Origin: Prorocentrum cordatum
Taxonomy: Eukaryota > Sar > Dinophyceae > Prorocentrales > Prorocentraceae
Reading direction: 5' to 3'
Assembly (NCBI GenBank): GCA_963575745.1
Contig: CAUYUJ010014360.1
Coordinates: 708,924 to 772,923 of the forward strand
Length of the DNA: 64,000 nucleotides
Notes under the pieces: model-generated
Databases searched by the model: none
The model's input: the letters and a program-made list of their open reading frames with translations, nothing else
What the model was told of the DNA's origin: nothing
Program-made: the position numbers and the translations under genes
Shown: positions 18,975 through 30,475 of the stretch, piece by piece
Layout: every line of letters begins with the position of its first letter
Position numbering within the stretch: position 1 is the first letter of the stretch

Positions 18975-20698
18975 GGGGGGGCCAGGGAAACGCACGCCCC
19001 CCAGGAGCTCTGAGACCCTAGCGCGGCGGGGGGCTTTCTGGAAGGCCGCGGGCGGAGTCGTCCAGAGCCGCCCGCTCCGAGGACCCGGCCGCCGGCCTCG
19101 GGAGGAGGACGGCCCGCTCCAGCCACCTTTCTCTTGGCTCGGCTGCGCTGGGCTGGCCTGCGTTGCTTGCCTGCCGCACGCCCTCCCCACCTGCCTGCTC
19201 CATGCAATGCTACGCCATATTGTGACATCCGACTGTGCGAACAGAGAAGAGATCTGCGCCATGGTAAGGGACGGGGGAGAGGGGCAGGACGTCAGATATG
19301 ACGCGAGCGCGCCTACCTTGCCACCTGCCCCCCCCTCCGCCGCCCCCCCCACCCCCCGACGGGCGCGCGGAGGCCGCTGGCGGACGGGCCCTTCCCCCCA
19401 ACGCCCGGCCCTGAGCCACAGAACGGCGCACTGGGCCGCTGCATCGGGGCGGATGGAGGCGGGGAGCCCCGAGGCGGCTGGGGAGAAAGCCACGTGTGCA
19501 TGCACTGTGTCGTGAGGGGGCCGAGGGGCCCGACACCTGCAGCAGTTTCGAAACCTCCACATGAGCAACACTCAAGAAAAGCCAGTTCCGCTGCGTGCCA
19601 GCTGCGACGGTTCTGCGACTCTATGAGCCAATTTGCCCCGCGTACCGCTGGGGGGGGATCTGGGCGCAGGCTCAGGGCTTGAGTTCGGCACCGACCTGCT
19701 GCAGTTCAACTCGAGAAGATGGAGGAAGCTGCCGCGCTGGAAGCTGGGGCAATGCCAAGAGGGCCCACCATAGGGGGTCGCCACAGTAGGGCCCAGTTCT
19801 GCCGAGATGCCTCTCGCCAGCGAGCTCACAAAACCGAAGTCACACTGCAAGGAATCAGCGCGGGCGAGCCAAGCCACGCGGCATCTGGGCAAGTGGACCC
19901 ATCTCTGTGAAACAAGCAAATATGCGGGCGAGTGCCCCTGACCCAACACGGGCTTGAAATGTCCATCCGCGCGTACAACAGGCAGCACCGAAACTCTTAT
20001 ACGGACTGCGGGGCAGGCCGACATAGAAAAGCGGGCCAAGCAAGAACAAGAAAGGGGCAGAATATCGAGGAGCCGAGGAGCGACGAAGCGAGGGGGAGAG
20101 AGAGGGGCGGCGACAGGAAAGGACAGACCGGGCCGACAGACGGACGGACGGGGGGACGGGGAGGAGAAGCCAAGCAGGGAGGGAGAGGGAGAGCGCGCAC
20201 GCGAGGGCCAAGAAACACAAGGGCAAGGAGAGGACACGGAGAGGGAGAGGGGAGAGGGGGGAGCCAAGAGCCACTGACAAGGCAAGGCAGGAAGGACGCA
20301 CAGGGGACAGCGGGCAGGGGAGGGGGAAGAGGCCCGCGGAACAGCGCAGGGGACACGTTCCCGCCACGCCAGGGATCAGGCAGGGCGCTGCGCTAAATCA
20401 CTGCATCAGATCAGGGGGAAGAACGAGGAGCGAGAGAAGGAACAGGAGGAGGAAGAGGAAGAGAACAACGAAACATAATTCACTAACACAGCTGCAGCGC
20501 GTCGCCTGGCGACCAGCTGCCTACCTCCTCACCCAGGGCCAGGTCCTGGAGGCGCCGCAAAATTGCCCGCGCGTTTTCCCGATGAACAGAACATGATAAT
20601 CGCTGGGCGATCCGCAGGCTTTCCACCTCCGCCTCCCCGCGCCAGCAGACGCACACGTGTTTGGCTATCGTGTCCAGGGTCTGCCGCGCGGTCTTCCC
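18975..20698. other. GC-rich spacer, no assignable gene
   Basis: Open frames on both strands, mostly arginine/proline/serine-rich. The plus strand at 20030-20350 is purine-rich (AGAGGG-type phrases). It may include the 3' untranslated part of LINE-3, whose end is not defined. Confidence 0.3.
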
Positions 20699-21262
20699 CT
20701 AGCCGCCGCTGTGGGATCCGATTATCATCGGGACGAAAGACAGACCTGCGCCCGAGCACAACTGCTCTGTTGCGACGGTCTCTCCAAGCGCCTTGAAAGA
20801 CCTCTCGAAGTCCTCGCGCGCGCTCAGGACAGCGTCGGGGTTCGTCGCAGCGTCCCGCAGCACGTCTGCGCGGAGGCCCGACGTGCATGCGAAGTCCAGG
20901 GCAGCAGGTGCCCCGACCAAAACTCGAGGGATGAAGATATCGGCAGGGCGCCTCCGGGACCGTGCACCGACTGGGGCGTTTCCGCCGCCGCCGTTGGGGG
21001 GCGCGCCGTCGTCCCGTGGGCGCTCTGGGAGAAGTCTGGGCTTCTCCCCCTCTGGGCCCAGATGCCTCCTCACTGCGTCCACGTACACCGAGTCCAGCAA
21101 GCGGTTGTGGCGGACCGCGCGGTCTCCGCCGCATGGGCACACGAGGGCGTGATCGCCGTAGCTGTCCATGGTGACGCAGCACAGGGGGCAGAAAAAATCG
21201 GCATCCTGCACGCAAATGCGCAGCCTGCGCTTCAGAGCCATCTTGAACAGAGCGGGCTCCAT
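20699..21262 (-). pseudogene. LINE-3 C-terminal zinc motif and restriction-like endonuclease domain
   Basis: Residues: FKMALKRRLRI near the start; C25-P-L-C28 ... GDH38ALVC42, a CCHC set; RHN at 51-53; E71/E73; RPADI at 105-109; ALDFACTS at 121-128. D108 and D123 following an upstream Glu fit the PD-(D/E)xK arrangement of the restriction-like endonucleases of R2-type LINEs. That assignment is inference from motif spacing. The frame is open over 187 codons, the best preserved part of this element. Confidence 0.65.
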
Positions 21263-21289
21263 GCTTCGCGCGGCGTCCGCCGGCGGCGC

Positions 21290-23246
21290 GGTCAGCCACG
21301 CCCCAGCCCGATTAGCTGCTGGAGGGGCAAGTGGGCCATGTAAGAAGCGTCGGCGGAACTGTCGCGCCTTAAGTCCTGCTCCCGTTTAGCATCCACCATG
21401 GCCGACATTGCCTTTTGACTATGTCCTGGGGCGGCAGCGGCATCGGACGAAACGTGGCTGGCGTGCGCTCGCCTCGCTGCGCCCAGATACAAGTGGCCAG
21501 CCGCGTCTTCAGGGTCGAAGCCGCTGTCAATGGACGCGCAGGTCTCCTTCGTGGTGCGCAAGGAAGCCAACTATCGGCGGTGGACAAACCTCCCTTTAGC
21601 AGACCTCCCTTTAACGAAAACGGCCTAAGACCGACACCGACGGACCTGGACCCGCAAAAATGACGGCCGCGACGCCCTCTCGCGAACCGAAAACGGCCAA
21701 TTCCTTAATCGACGCATCATGGTAGGAGGTCTATCAACCTCCGAAAATACACAACCGCTGCATGGTCGTCGACTCCTCTGTGGCCGAGACCCGCCCGCTT
21801 GATTCCGAGCGTGGCTTGCACCCACTCGCGGTCTCCTATCTCGGCGCCGAAGACTTCCTTGAGGGCCGTCCGCAGGTTCGCGGTGAAACCCTGCAAAAAG
21901 CCGTGGTGCAGCTCAAATGGCACTGTCCGTATTGAGTATACGAGTTTAGCATACGAGGCGCACTGGCGGATGGGATGGAGCGCCGCCTGGGTGTCTTGCA
22001 CCTTTGACACCTCGTGGAAAAGCACCCCCGCCTTCCGAGCCCTCTTCTGCGCGTGCCTGGCACAGAAAGCTGCTGATCCGAACGGCGCCCCGAGCAGCTT
22101 GAAGTTCCCGGACGCCTTGTAAGTGAAGCCTGCGAACAGAGACGGCGGGACACTGTGGCGCTCCGCTGCTGGCAGGCCAATTTCGCACTTAGCTCTGTTG
22201 AATGTTAAAATCGCATGTCAGCCAGAGAATTCCCGGCAAGCTCGCAGAAGCGGCGCACAGCTCGGGAAGACCCTCCGATCGCGCCGTCGCCAAAGTAAAA
22301 GGACACTGGAAGCGATTCCCCATGGAATTCCCGCAGCCCTCGAACTTGGGATTCCCCGATGGTTGCGTGGATTCCTGAGCGAACAAAGCTGGGCCGAGAA
22401 GATCGCCCTGCTGCACTCCCTTCGCGGACTCCAGGCGGCTACTTCCCATCATGAGGTTGGTTGGCTCGCCAGAACAGAAATCCACCCATGGGGCTAGCTC
22501 GGGCACCACTCGCCGAACAGCATGCCGAACAGCATGCCGACGTAGTCGGTGTCGGCGCTGTTACGCCCCATCCACTGCCGAACGGTATGCACGACCGCTT
22601 CACACCCAGATTTTGTGCCAACTTTAACTTGCGAAGGTTCCGAATGAGAGCGCACATCCTCGGCGGCCGCTGCGGCCAGGACATTGCCAGTCACCCGCCA
22701 CAACACCTCCCCCACAGCAATGGGTCGGAGACCGCCGTCCTGCTTCCGCAACGCTGCTAGAGAGCCGGCGCACAGCCGGGGCCGCACTGCGGCCGACGCC
22801 TCACCGCGCGCGAGAAGCCCAGCGAGGGCCGCTAGCTGTCGCAGCACTTCGTCCGCAATGCTCGGGGTCAGCGCGTCATCGAGGTGCTGCGGTCGCAGGG
22901 CGGACGGGCCTGCCGCGGAGCAGCGTGGGAACGAACGGACAGTTTTCTCGACGTCCTCTGTCGTGGGCTGCGCGGCTGCCTGCGGGCTGATCGGCCGCAA
23001 CGCCGGCGTGCGCTCCCCTTCTGCTTGTCTGGCAAGCGGATGTTTGTCTCGCATGTCGCTGAGAACCTCAGCATTCACTGGGACTGGCGGTTCTCGCACC
23101 AGTGTGCCAGACGCGTTGCTGCACGTGCTCTCTTTGACCAAGGCCGCACAACGCTCTTCTTCAGCACGCGGTTCTCGCGCGGTTCCTCCGAGGTGGCTCC
23201 TGCTCGGGGCGGTCTCCATAGGCCCCCCCGCTCGCCCTCCAGCCAA
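21290..23246 (-). pseudogene. LINE-3 reverse transcriptase, motif A deleted and YxDD mutated
   Basis: The first frame (22494-23246) reads SFPRCSAAGPSALRPQHLDD and GGLRPIAVGEVLWRV, the RT finger region, then ADTDYV. The following motif A block (hydrophobic-D...NAFN) is absent; in its place is a doubled GMLF. The next frame resumes at PELAPWVDFCSGEPTNL and ESAKGVQQGDLLGPALFA (motif B). The motif C box is YFGDG (22286-22297) instead of YxDDG. Later pieces, TVPFELHHGFLQGF, WVQATLGIKRAGLGHRG and ASIDSGFDPEDAAGHLYLGA, are the usual thumb/connection of this family. At least four frame changes. Confidence 0.85.
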
Positions 23247-23807
23247 GCCTCGCAGTCCCTCTTCACGTCGGCATCGTTCCTCTTCTTGCTCTTCTTACCT
23301 CCCCTGTCCGGGGCACGCAGGGCCATTTTAGGAAGGGCAAGCAACTGAACCCATGCCTTCTCATCGTTGTGAGTGCGGGCGCCTGAGACGGCCGCGGCCA
23401 GGCACTGCGCCCACAACTTCTGGGCGCCGCCCGGCACGTGAGCCCGCGCGGGGATCCGGACGGCCATCGTGTCTGCCAGCGACGGCCAGTCTGCTGGTGT
23501 CGATCTGCTGGCAGGGCCCCCGGCGAGCCCCTGCCTACGGGCCGGTCGGCATCGCGGGCGTGCACCCCCGTACCTTCGGGACAAGAGGCGCGAGCAGACT
23601 GCGCAAGCTTCGGGGTTCTGCGCTCTCATCCAGTCCGCTGGTGTGCCCCCCATCAAGCGACCGGAGGCATGTTCTTGGCTGCGGTTCCTGAACGCCTGCG
23701 CAGGAGGCCCAGCCGGCCGCGCGTGCGGAGTCGCTCTCAGGGCATCCCGGGACGGGGCAGCAATGGCGGGGCCTGCCCGCTGCCAGCTGCTGAACGACTG
23801 GCGGCGC
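23247..23807 (-). pseudogene. LINE-3 N-terminal domain
   Basis: PEACAVCSRLLSRRYGGARPRC (split here: PEACAVCSRLLS, then RYGGARPRC; near 23605-23540) is a CxxC...C motif common at the N-terminus of this family. It is followed by KLWAQCLAAAVSGARTHNDE, KAWVQLLALPKMALRAPDRG and CEAWLEGERGGLW. The frame is open from 23075 through the inserted TIR element. Confidence 0.6.
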
Positions 23808-24036
23808 TGATGGGCCTGTTTTCCACCACCACCACCACCATAAGTTGGAGGGGGAGGGGGTCCTCCTCCTCCTCCTCCTCCTCCTCCTCCTCCTCCTCCT
23901 CCTCCTCCTCCTCCTCCTCCTCCTCCTCCTCCTCCTCCTTCTCCTCCTCCTCCTCCTCCTCCTCCTCCTCCTCCTCCTCCTCCTCCTCCTCCTTCCCCCA
24001 TCCAACTCATGGTGGCGGTGGAAAACAGGCCCATCG
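23808..24036. mobile_element. TIR element family A, copy 2, with (TCC)n core (229 bp)
   Basis: Ends TGATGGGCCTGTTTTCCACC (23808) and its complement ending GGCCCATCG (24036), one terminal mismatch. The arms extend about 45 bp, through ACCATAAGTTGGAGG on the left and CCAACTCATGGTGG on the right. The core is (TCC)n with a single TTC. Flanked by the perfect pentamer GGCGC (23803-23807 and 24037-24041). It is inserted within LINE-3, so it is younger than that element. Confidence 0.85.
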
Positions 24037-24250
24037 GGCGCGGGAGGTGGCGGCACGCCAGCGCCAGCCGTGCTGCCACCGTCGCCATGCTCTTGACCCC
24101 CGTTGCTTCCGGCAGGCCACGAGGAAGCCACCCCGTGGCCCGCGGCGCCCCGAGCCTCGCGCCGAAGCGCAGCTCCTGCCGGGGGGGGCGCCTGCATCCT
24201 GCTCCGTGTTCGACTCCGGGTTCATGTTGCCCCCATCGCACTTGAGGGCC

Positions 24251-25469
24251 ACATCCCAGAAATCATTTCGAGCACCCAGGAAAGTGTCGAGAGAGTGTCG
24301 AAACGGTGTCGGACGAGTGTCTCCCAGGGCCCGACACGTGAAAGCCCTCCAGTTTCGGTACTTTTTTCTGGTGCTCGGAGTTCTTTCGGGTGATCAAGGC
24401 TAAAGGAGGTTGGAACTTCATAAGTCTCCGGGTTCAAGGTGACCTCGCCCAGGGACTCCGTGACTTGGCCGACTGGAGAGTCAGGCGCGCCTCCCTCCGT
24501 GTGGTTTCTTCGTATAGCTCGGCGAGGGGCAGCAGTGTTGTCCGGCAGCTCTACAAAAGTGTTCCGGATCCGGGTATGCTGCCGAACGTCGTCGAGACGG
24601 CCTCCGCGATCATACGGCTCAGCCCGTTGGGGGGTCGCCACTGCGTTGAGGAAACGCCATCAAAACACTCCAGAGCCTTCCAGAACGGCCCCGTACGTCC
24701 GGAAACCTACCCGAGCTGTAATCCTGGAACCTCGATGTACACAAAAGGAACTCGTGACACACCTGGTGGTGACCCCCCTTGGCAGTCCCCAATGAGGCCG
24801 AGGCTGGCGGAGGCTCTGGGGAGGACTCTGGACATCGAGGGAGGTCTGGGGAAGGGTGCTGGGAGCCATGAGGGTCGCTCGATCGAAACCTCCAGAACTG
24901 CAGCCTTCAGAAATGCTGCTTGATCTTGCGCCCAACACGAAGATAATGCCACGTAGCTTAGTCCAAGGTGTGTGTGTGTGTGGAGGCCGCCCCCGCGGCG
25001 GGAGCGATGTCGTGTGGGCGCACGTCGTTGTGATCGGAACGCTTCTTTGTTCCCGTTGCCAGTGCTGCCAATCTTGATACTGCCAATTACTCTGCTTCCA
25101 CTGATCCTGATCATTATCTGTTGCCTCCTCTGGTCCCTGATCGATATTGCGTTCCTTCCCGTTCCCTTTTGTTCCCCTCGTCATTATGGCTCTCATGAAC
25201 ATGTTTCTTCCTATTGGCATCATCGTTACAGTGTTCATTACAATCACTGGCGAACAACAGTTCCAAACCAGGAGTGCCCCGCACACATCATTTCACCTCT
25301 CTCTCTCTCTCTCTTTCTCAATGTTCCCATTCCTGCCTCCGTTCTCGACCCGCTCTCCCAACAAAGTTCGCGCCCTCCGTTCACTTCGTGCTCACATTCC
25401 CCTCTCGCAGTGCGTTCACCCGCGTGTTGCCTCGTCGCTCTCCCTCCACTCCCGACCCCCCCCGCCCCG
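24251..25469. other. Unassigned ORFs and spacer
   Basis: A minus-strand frame (24222-24641, 139 codons) with balanced composition contains RIRNTFVELPDN and GEVTLNPETYEVPTSFSLD. A second (24660-25286) contains a polar QDQWKQSNWQYQDWQHWQRE segment. Neither matches a family I know, and neither shows splice or SL signals. A CT-rich run lies at 25300-25320. Confidence 0.3.
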
Positions 25470-25557
25470 ACCCAGGACGTGACCACGCCGAACTTCGCGA
25501 GGTCCAGGGCGAACGCCTGCAGGGGCACCGTGACGAGGTCGTAGAGGATCCGCGCAG
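25470..25557 (-). CDS. Candidate exon with hydrophobic segment
   Basis: Just downstream (minus strand) of the long (TCC)n tract, the frame reads RILYDLVTVPLQAFALDLAK then FGVVTSWVG, an amphipathic/hydrophobic stretch unlike the flanking low-complexity sequence. A pyrimidine tract followed by coding-like sequence resembles a 3' splice site region. The only nearby AG, in CCCTGCAG, would remove half of the segment. No protein family can be named; a chance ORF is the main alternative. Confidence 0.25.
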
Positions 25558-25939
25558 GCAGGAGGAGGAGGAGGAGGAGGAGGAGGAGGAGGGGGAGGGG
25601 GAGGAGGAGGAGGAGGAGGAGGAGGAGGAGGAGGAGGAGGAGGAGGAGGAGGAGGAGGAGGAGGAGGAGGAGGAGGAGGAGGAGGAGGGGGAGGAGGGGG
25701 GAGGGGGGGGGGGGGAGGAGGGGGAGGAGGAGGAGGAGGAGGAGGAGGAGGAGGAGGAGGAGGAGGAGGAGGAGGAGGAGGAGGAGGAGGAGGAGGAGGA
25801 GCAGGAGGAGGAGGAGGAGGAGGAGGAGGAGGAGGAGGGGGAGGAGGGAGGAGGAGGAGGAGGAGGAGGAGGAGGAGGAGGAGGAGGAGGAGGAGGAGGA
25901 GGAGGAGGCGGAGGCGGAGGAGGAGGAGGAGGAGGAGGT
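25558..25939. repeat. (GGA)n array, ~380 bp
   Basis: GGA triplets with a GGGGGAGG-rich interruption near 25690-25720 and GCA/GCG variants. The purine/pyrimidine strand asymmetry makes it a candidate for triplex (H-DNA) or G-rich structures. Confidence 0.95.
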
Positions 25940-27780
25940 GGCCGATTCTCCCAGGGCCTCCCGTGGCCAGAGGCGGCGACGTATCCAAGCGACGTGGTGC
26001 AGAGTGCACACAGATCGAGCCCTCCCGATGGACCCCGAGAGGACTCCCCTGGGGGCGCCCGGGGTCGGGGACCCGCGCCGCGAGGCCTCCTTCGGGGGCG
26101 CCCGCCCCACTGCGCGCGCCGTGCCCCGCGCCGCTTGAGGCCAGGCCGAGGCGTCGGGGAGGCCGCCCGGGCGCCCTCGCCGAGCCTCGGAAGCCGACGC
26201 ACGGCCAGCGAGCCACCGCCGAGGAGCGCGACGTGAGGCACGAAGGGGCGAGCCGGGCCACGCCGAGCCTCGGCCACGAAGGGGCTCCCAGGACCCAGGA
26301 CCCGAGGATCGGCCCGGAGTCCTCCTCCTGAGCGGGGAGTGGTCCCTGCCCCCCCGTGCAAAGAGCGATCCAACATTGAAATGGGGGGCCGGGGGGGCTC
26401 ACCAAACACCAGTTGCTTGTCGCACGGGGCTGTAGTTCGGCGCCTCGGCAGCGAGACGAGGCCAGAATGAGGGACCAGTTCGTGTGAGGATACATGAGGT
26501 CGGGAGTCTCTGATCAGGATGGCAGGTCTGCAAGATGTACTCCGGGCGCCGCGGCCGTTCCAGAGCGCTCCCGGGCGCTCCGGGAGCCTTCCAGGACACT
26601 CTGGAAAGATTGATCCTCATCCCAGGTCCTAGGCCTGCCTGACGGTCCCGTCACGCCCAGCGCGACTGGTGGAGCGGTGACACGGTAGCGCTCCACCGAG
26701 GACATGGCTGGGTCCTTTCGGCTACACGCAAGAGTGACCCTAGGCAAGAGTGACCTTCGGTGCGCGGACTGAGGGCGGCGCAAGGGGGCCAAATCCGAGC
26801 GCACAGGCCGCTGCCATCGCATCGCGCTCAACGATCGGGCGGATCCCGCTGAGCCCGCACCAAAAGGCCACGCCGGCGAAGGATCACTTCTACGTGCAGT
26901 CGAGGCCTGCCCCGGCGCTGCCCCAGGGCCGTCCCGGCCAGGAGAGGCCAGGCGGGGGGAGGAGGCGGCGCTGGCCCGTCGAATGAGGGCCGTGCCGATG
27001 GCCTCCCACAGGATCCTCCGCCGCGAAGTCGGATTCGTCGCGAACCTGCGGCGCGCGGGGGGCCGGATGCGGGGCAGCAGGGCGGGCAGGTCTTCCTCGG
27101 CACGCCTGGTGGTGCGCTGGCGACGGCACAGATCACTGGATCGCCATGGCAGCAGGGGATACTTCGCCCCCCCCAAAACCAGGCTCCGTGGGGCTGTCGA
27201 ATGGACCATGAATTTGGGGCCCAGCCCTGGGATGTACGATGGGGGGGCGTCCATCCTCTACAGGGGTGCGTCCGAATAGCCCTCTTAGGGTGCATCCCAG
27301 GGTTTCCCGTTTTTCTGAGCGGCCAAACTTTTCGGACGGCACTCGGGGACTGGGGGAGAAGAATCGCATGTGACATGGGACTGCCCAGCACCCATCCCGA
27401 GACGACTCGGATCAGAGGACGGAGGGCCCTGACGCGGATCGCCAGGATGATCGCGTGAACAGCTTCGAAAGGTGGACCTCATGCTGATCCCCTTCGCCCT
27501 GGGATCCGATGAATTTCGAGGGGTGGCTCTGACTGTGCTGCAGCCGAGCCGCTCCTGCTCGGCCCCAGTCTCCTCGCCCTCTTCCCACCCCGCCGCAGCC
27601 GAGGCGGGGATGGCGTGTCTCGCGGCGCGTTCGGTGCCAGGGTGTCGTGCTGTGCATGTTTCTCGGAGGAGAGAGTGGAAGAGGAAGGGGGCGACCGCGA
27701 CGCATCACAGGGTACGCCAGTGCCGTGTACGCTTTCTTGCTCGAGCTTATCTCGCATCACGGCCAGACCTCAGACAGACA
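25940..27780. other. GC-rich region, no assignable gene
   Basis: Long minus-strand frames (for example 26514-27254, 26828-27391) are arginine/proline/alanine-rich with no recognisable domain. A palindromic GCGCTCCCGGGCGCTCCGGG (26566-26585) run resembles the GAGCG phrases near 3.7 kb. I see no RNA gene. Confidence 0.3.
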
Positions 27781-27839
27781 AAGCATCATTCGAGAACACG
27801 AGACCCTCCGAAGGCCAATCGAAACACATTCGAGGGTGC

Positions 27840-28437
27840 CCTCCCTCGGGATGCACAAGAACGTCCAACAGGCACGAAGAACATCAGGGTACCCTCCCCG
27901 AACCGACCTCGATCTTGTACCTCGGTCCGGCCGTACAGTGCGGGCGCGGCCGCAAGGAACCCTCGCAAGGAACCCAACCCTGAAAACCCGCGTGCGAGGT
28001 GCACCTGAGGGGAGACCCAGAGCACCCTGAACGCAGCCGCTCCTTCCCCGACTGCGGGAGGCCACCGCGCGGAGGGCGGAGCCAAGAAACCCAGGATGCC
28101 CCGACGAAAAAAGCAGATGGTTTTTCTGGACGAGCGCCCCCACTGCACTCCGCTTGCTCTCGCGTGCCCTCTCTGTCGTTGCCCTCGGCTCCTGGCGCTC
28201 CTGGCCCTTCGGGACCCGGGGGCACTTGCTTCTGTCGAGCCTCCCTCGGGATGCACAAGAACATCCGACAGACACGAAGAACTTCAGGGCACCCTCCCCG
28301 AACCGACCTCGATCTTTGCACCTCGGTCCGACCGTACCTCGCTTGCTCTCGCGCTCCCTCTTCGTCGTTGCCCTCGGCTTCCGGCGCTCCTGGAGCCCCG
28401 CGGGATCCCGGAGCACCTGCTTGTGTCGAACCTCGCC
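27840..28437. repeat. ~200-bp tandem repeat, partial and full units
   Basis: Half-unit 1: CTCCCTCGGGATGCACAAGA ... CCGAACCGACCTCGATCTT, at 27841-27936 and 28241-28338. Half-unit 2: CGCTTGCTCTCGCG ... TCGTTGCCCTCGGCT ... CGGCGCTCCTGG, at 28150-28240 and 28340-28437. The region between (27940-28150) holds related degenerate sequence. Confidence 0.75.
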
Positions 28438-28529
28438 CTGGCGCCCCGGCCCGCCTTGTCGGCGCCGCCCCGGACGCCCGCCCCGCGACTCCCCCCCCTC
28501 CCCCCCCCCCCTCTGCGCGTGGCCGACCC

Positions 28530-28660
28530 CCCTCCTCCTCCTGCTCCTCCTCCTCCTCCTCCTCCTCCTCCTCCTCCTCCTCCTCCTCCTCCTCCTCCTC
28601 CTCCTCCTGCCCTCCTCCTCATCCTCCTCATCCTCCTCCTGCCCTCCCAGCTCGGCGCCA
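28530..28660. repeat. (TCC)n array with CATCC variants
   Basis: TCC triplets with a later (TCCTCA)n section. No inverted flanks of the family A type. Confidence 0.9.
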
Positions 28661-28692
28661 TAGCAATCTCTCGACGTCAAAACTGCTCCTGC

Positions 28693-29591
28693 TTATGTCT
28701 CTGAGCACGCCGCGACTGCATCGTTCCCGGCGAGCGCGGCTGTGCCGATCTCCGTCCCCTTGTCCGTGATGATTGTGCATGACAGAGCCGCGCATGGACG
28801 CCCCGTGATGAAATTGCACAACATATTTGTGACGTCGCCATGGCTGCGCGCGAAAAGCAAGACGTCGGCAGCAAATATCAAATTCGTCAGCGGGCTTTGC
28901 TCAGTGCCGATTGCAAAACCAAAGACATGCCCGAACGCTTCAAAGAGAAAGGGCGTGGTTCAATCGATGCAACCACCGCGGCTGTCTGATTACTACAGAT
29001 TTTCTTCTGGAGGTCGATGTACGGCAAGTCTACGGCAATGCCACACAAAATCTGCAAGAGAATGCCGCCAGCCCCAAACGCCGTCCCGAAATCGACCGGG
29101 CCCAACCAAAACTTGCGGTTACACTCCGAGCACTTCTCCACCAACAGCGTCTTCGCAACAAGGTGGTCGTCGGAAGAAAACACGGATTGATACGCTACCT
29201 GGTAAGCGGGCTGCTGCTGCAGGATCATCGGGCCCAACCTGTTGAAGAACACGTGCGCGAAAAGTTGTGCAGCATAGGGATTACGACACTGGGTCTGCAA
29301 TTTTTCGGGATGGCAGGGGTTCCTTGCCTGAATACGACAAGCAGTCTTGTCAGCATCAGCCGCGATGCCCGCGCCACCCGCGTCGCCCCTGCCCTTTCCT
29401 GGATTCAGTGTCCACTGGGCTGCCTCGAGCTCCTCAGCAAAGGAAGCAATGAACTCACCGCTCGGAGTGTCTGGAGGGCCTGAGGGCATACAGCGGCTGG
29501 TGTGTAATTCCTGCTGGAGCGTGGCGGAAACTTCGAAGATCTGATCGGCTCTAAGACGGATTTCGTCACGGCTGCCTCTCACTTGCGCCAC
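28693..29591 (-). pseudogene. LINE-4 reverse transcriptase, FADD box mutated
   Basis: The frame 28887-29591 reads SGEFIASFAEELEAAQWTL, QLFAHVFFNRLGPMILQQQP, SVFSSDDHLVAKTLLVEKC, KFWLGPVDFGTAFGAG (motif A; Asp kept, KAFD changed to TAFG), VDLPYIDLQKKICSNQTAAV and EPRPFSLKR. The motif B region (QGDPLS) is lost by frameshift and deletion. The frame 28693-28881 resumes with LIFAADVLLFARSHGDVTNM, in which FADD has become FAAD (changed codon 28867-28869). Confidence 0.85.
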
Positions 29592-29689
29592 GGCCGCTTT
29601 CCGCTTCGCAGAACTTCGAAGATCCCTCAGTATGCAATCAAGTTTCTCGGTCCTGGTCTACATGCTCTTGCTTCACTTATCTCGTTCAG

Positions 29690-30475
29690 CTCTTTTGGTT
29701 GTGGGCGCGAGGTCGCCTCTGGAGCGCACGCGGCGCCTCGATGGCGGGATCCGGCGCCGGCCTGTTCCTCGAAGTCCCCGAAGGCGGGGTCGCTGGTAAA
29801 GCAGCGCGCGTGGCAGAGACCATGGTTGCATCCGAGAAATCTGATTTCTTGGATGCAGCCATGGTCGAGCTGACAGCTACGATCTGCGAAGTTCTCACAC
29901 GCGTCGAGCAGCTGCCCCCATTACCTTGCCGATGCGCCGTCGCTTCGTTGACGTCGTGGCTCCACAGCGGGGGCCGCTGCTGGCGAGAGGCACGCGCAAG
30001 CACAGGGCCTGATGGTCGATGGTCAGATCCGGCGTCAAATTTGGACGGCACAGCGCACTTCTTCACATCATCCCTAGGCCTGCGTAGCACGGTACTATAG
30101 CCCCGCTGGTTTTTTCTCTTCCCGCCTGCGCGTGCCCAGACAATGTTCGTCCGCCCCGTCGCGAAGATGTTGGCCAAGCAGGCTTCCGACACCAGGCACC
30201 CACACGGGTCTGCGACCGAAGCCGCACACCCTTTCCAATTGAAATGGGCCTGCGTCTGTGCATGCCACCTTCAGCACTGCTATTTCCCAGTGAACATGCA
30301 TGATGGGGCCATTTGAACTGGAGACGCAAAGCTGAGTGTTTTCATAAGCAGCCTCCACATGTTGAGCAGGGACCGACCGTCCTGGCATTCCTTTAAGCCC
30401 ACCACGAAATGTTCTTAGAACCCAAATGTCCGAAGGACAACACAATGATCTTAGAACATAAACCCGATGTGTCAA
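29690..30475 (-). pseudogene. LINE-4 EEP endonuclease C-terminal remnant
   Basis: The frame 29686-30192 contains KRKNQRGYSTVLRRPRDDV, then KFDAGSDHRPSGPVLARA; SDHR is the terminal catalytic motif of EEP nucleases, and the preceding segment fits the usual KRQxDYxL strand. The upstream frame (30095-30475) includes a glycine-rich CGFGRRPVWVPGVGSLLGQH segment that may be the G-x-L region. The N-terminal QE and GDxN motifs were not found. Confidence 0.5.

Larger units (their letters stand above)
20699..24250 (-). mobile_element. LINE-3: retrotransposon with restriction-like C-terminus
   Basis: On the minus strand, in order: N-terminal Cys-rich motif (~23.6 kb), conserved AW..LLALPK region, RT (23.2-21.3 kb), and a C-terminal CCHC plus RPADI domain (21.26-20.7 kb). 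There is no EEP domain, so the predicted nicking enzyme is the C-terminal one. A family A TIR element with a 5-bp duplication interrupts the N-terminal part. Frameshifts and loss of catalytic residues mark it as dead. No SL relic or poly-A tail was seen. Confidence 0.85.
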
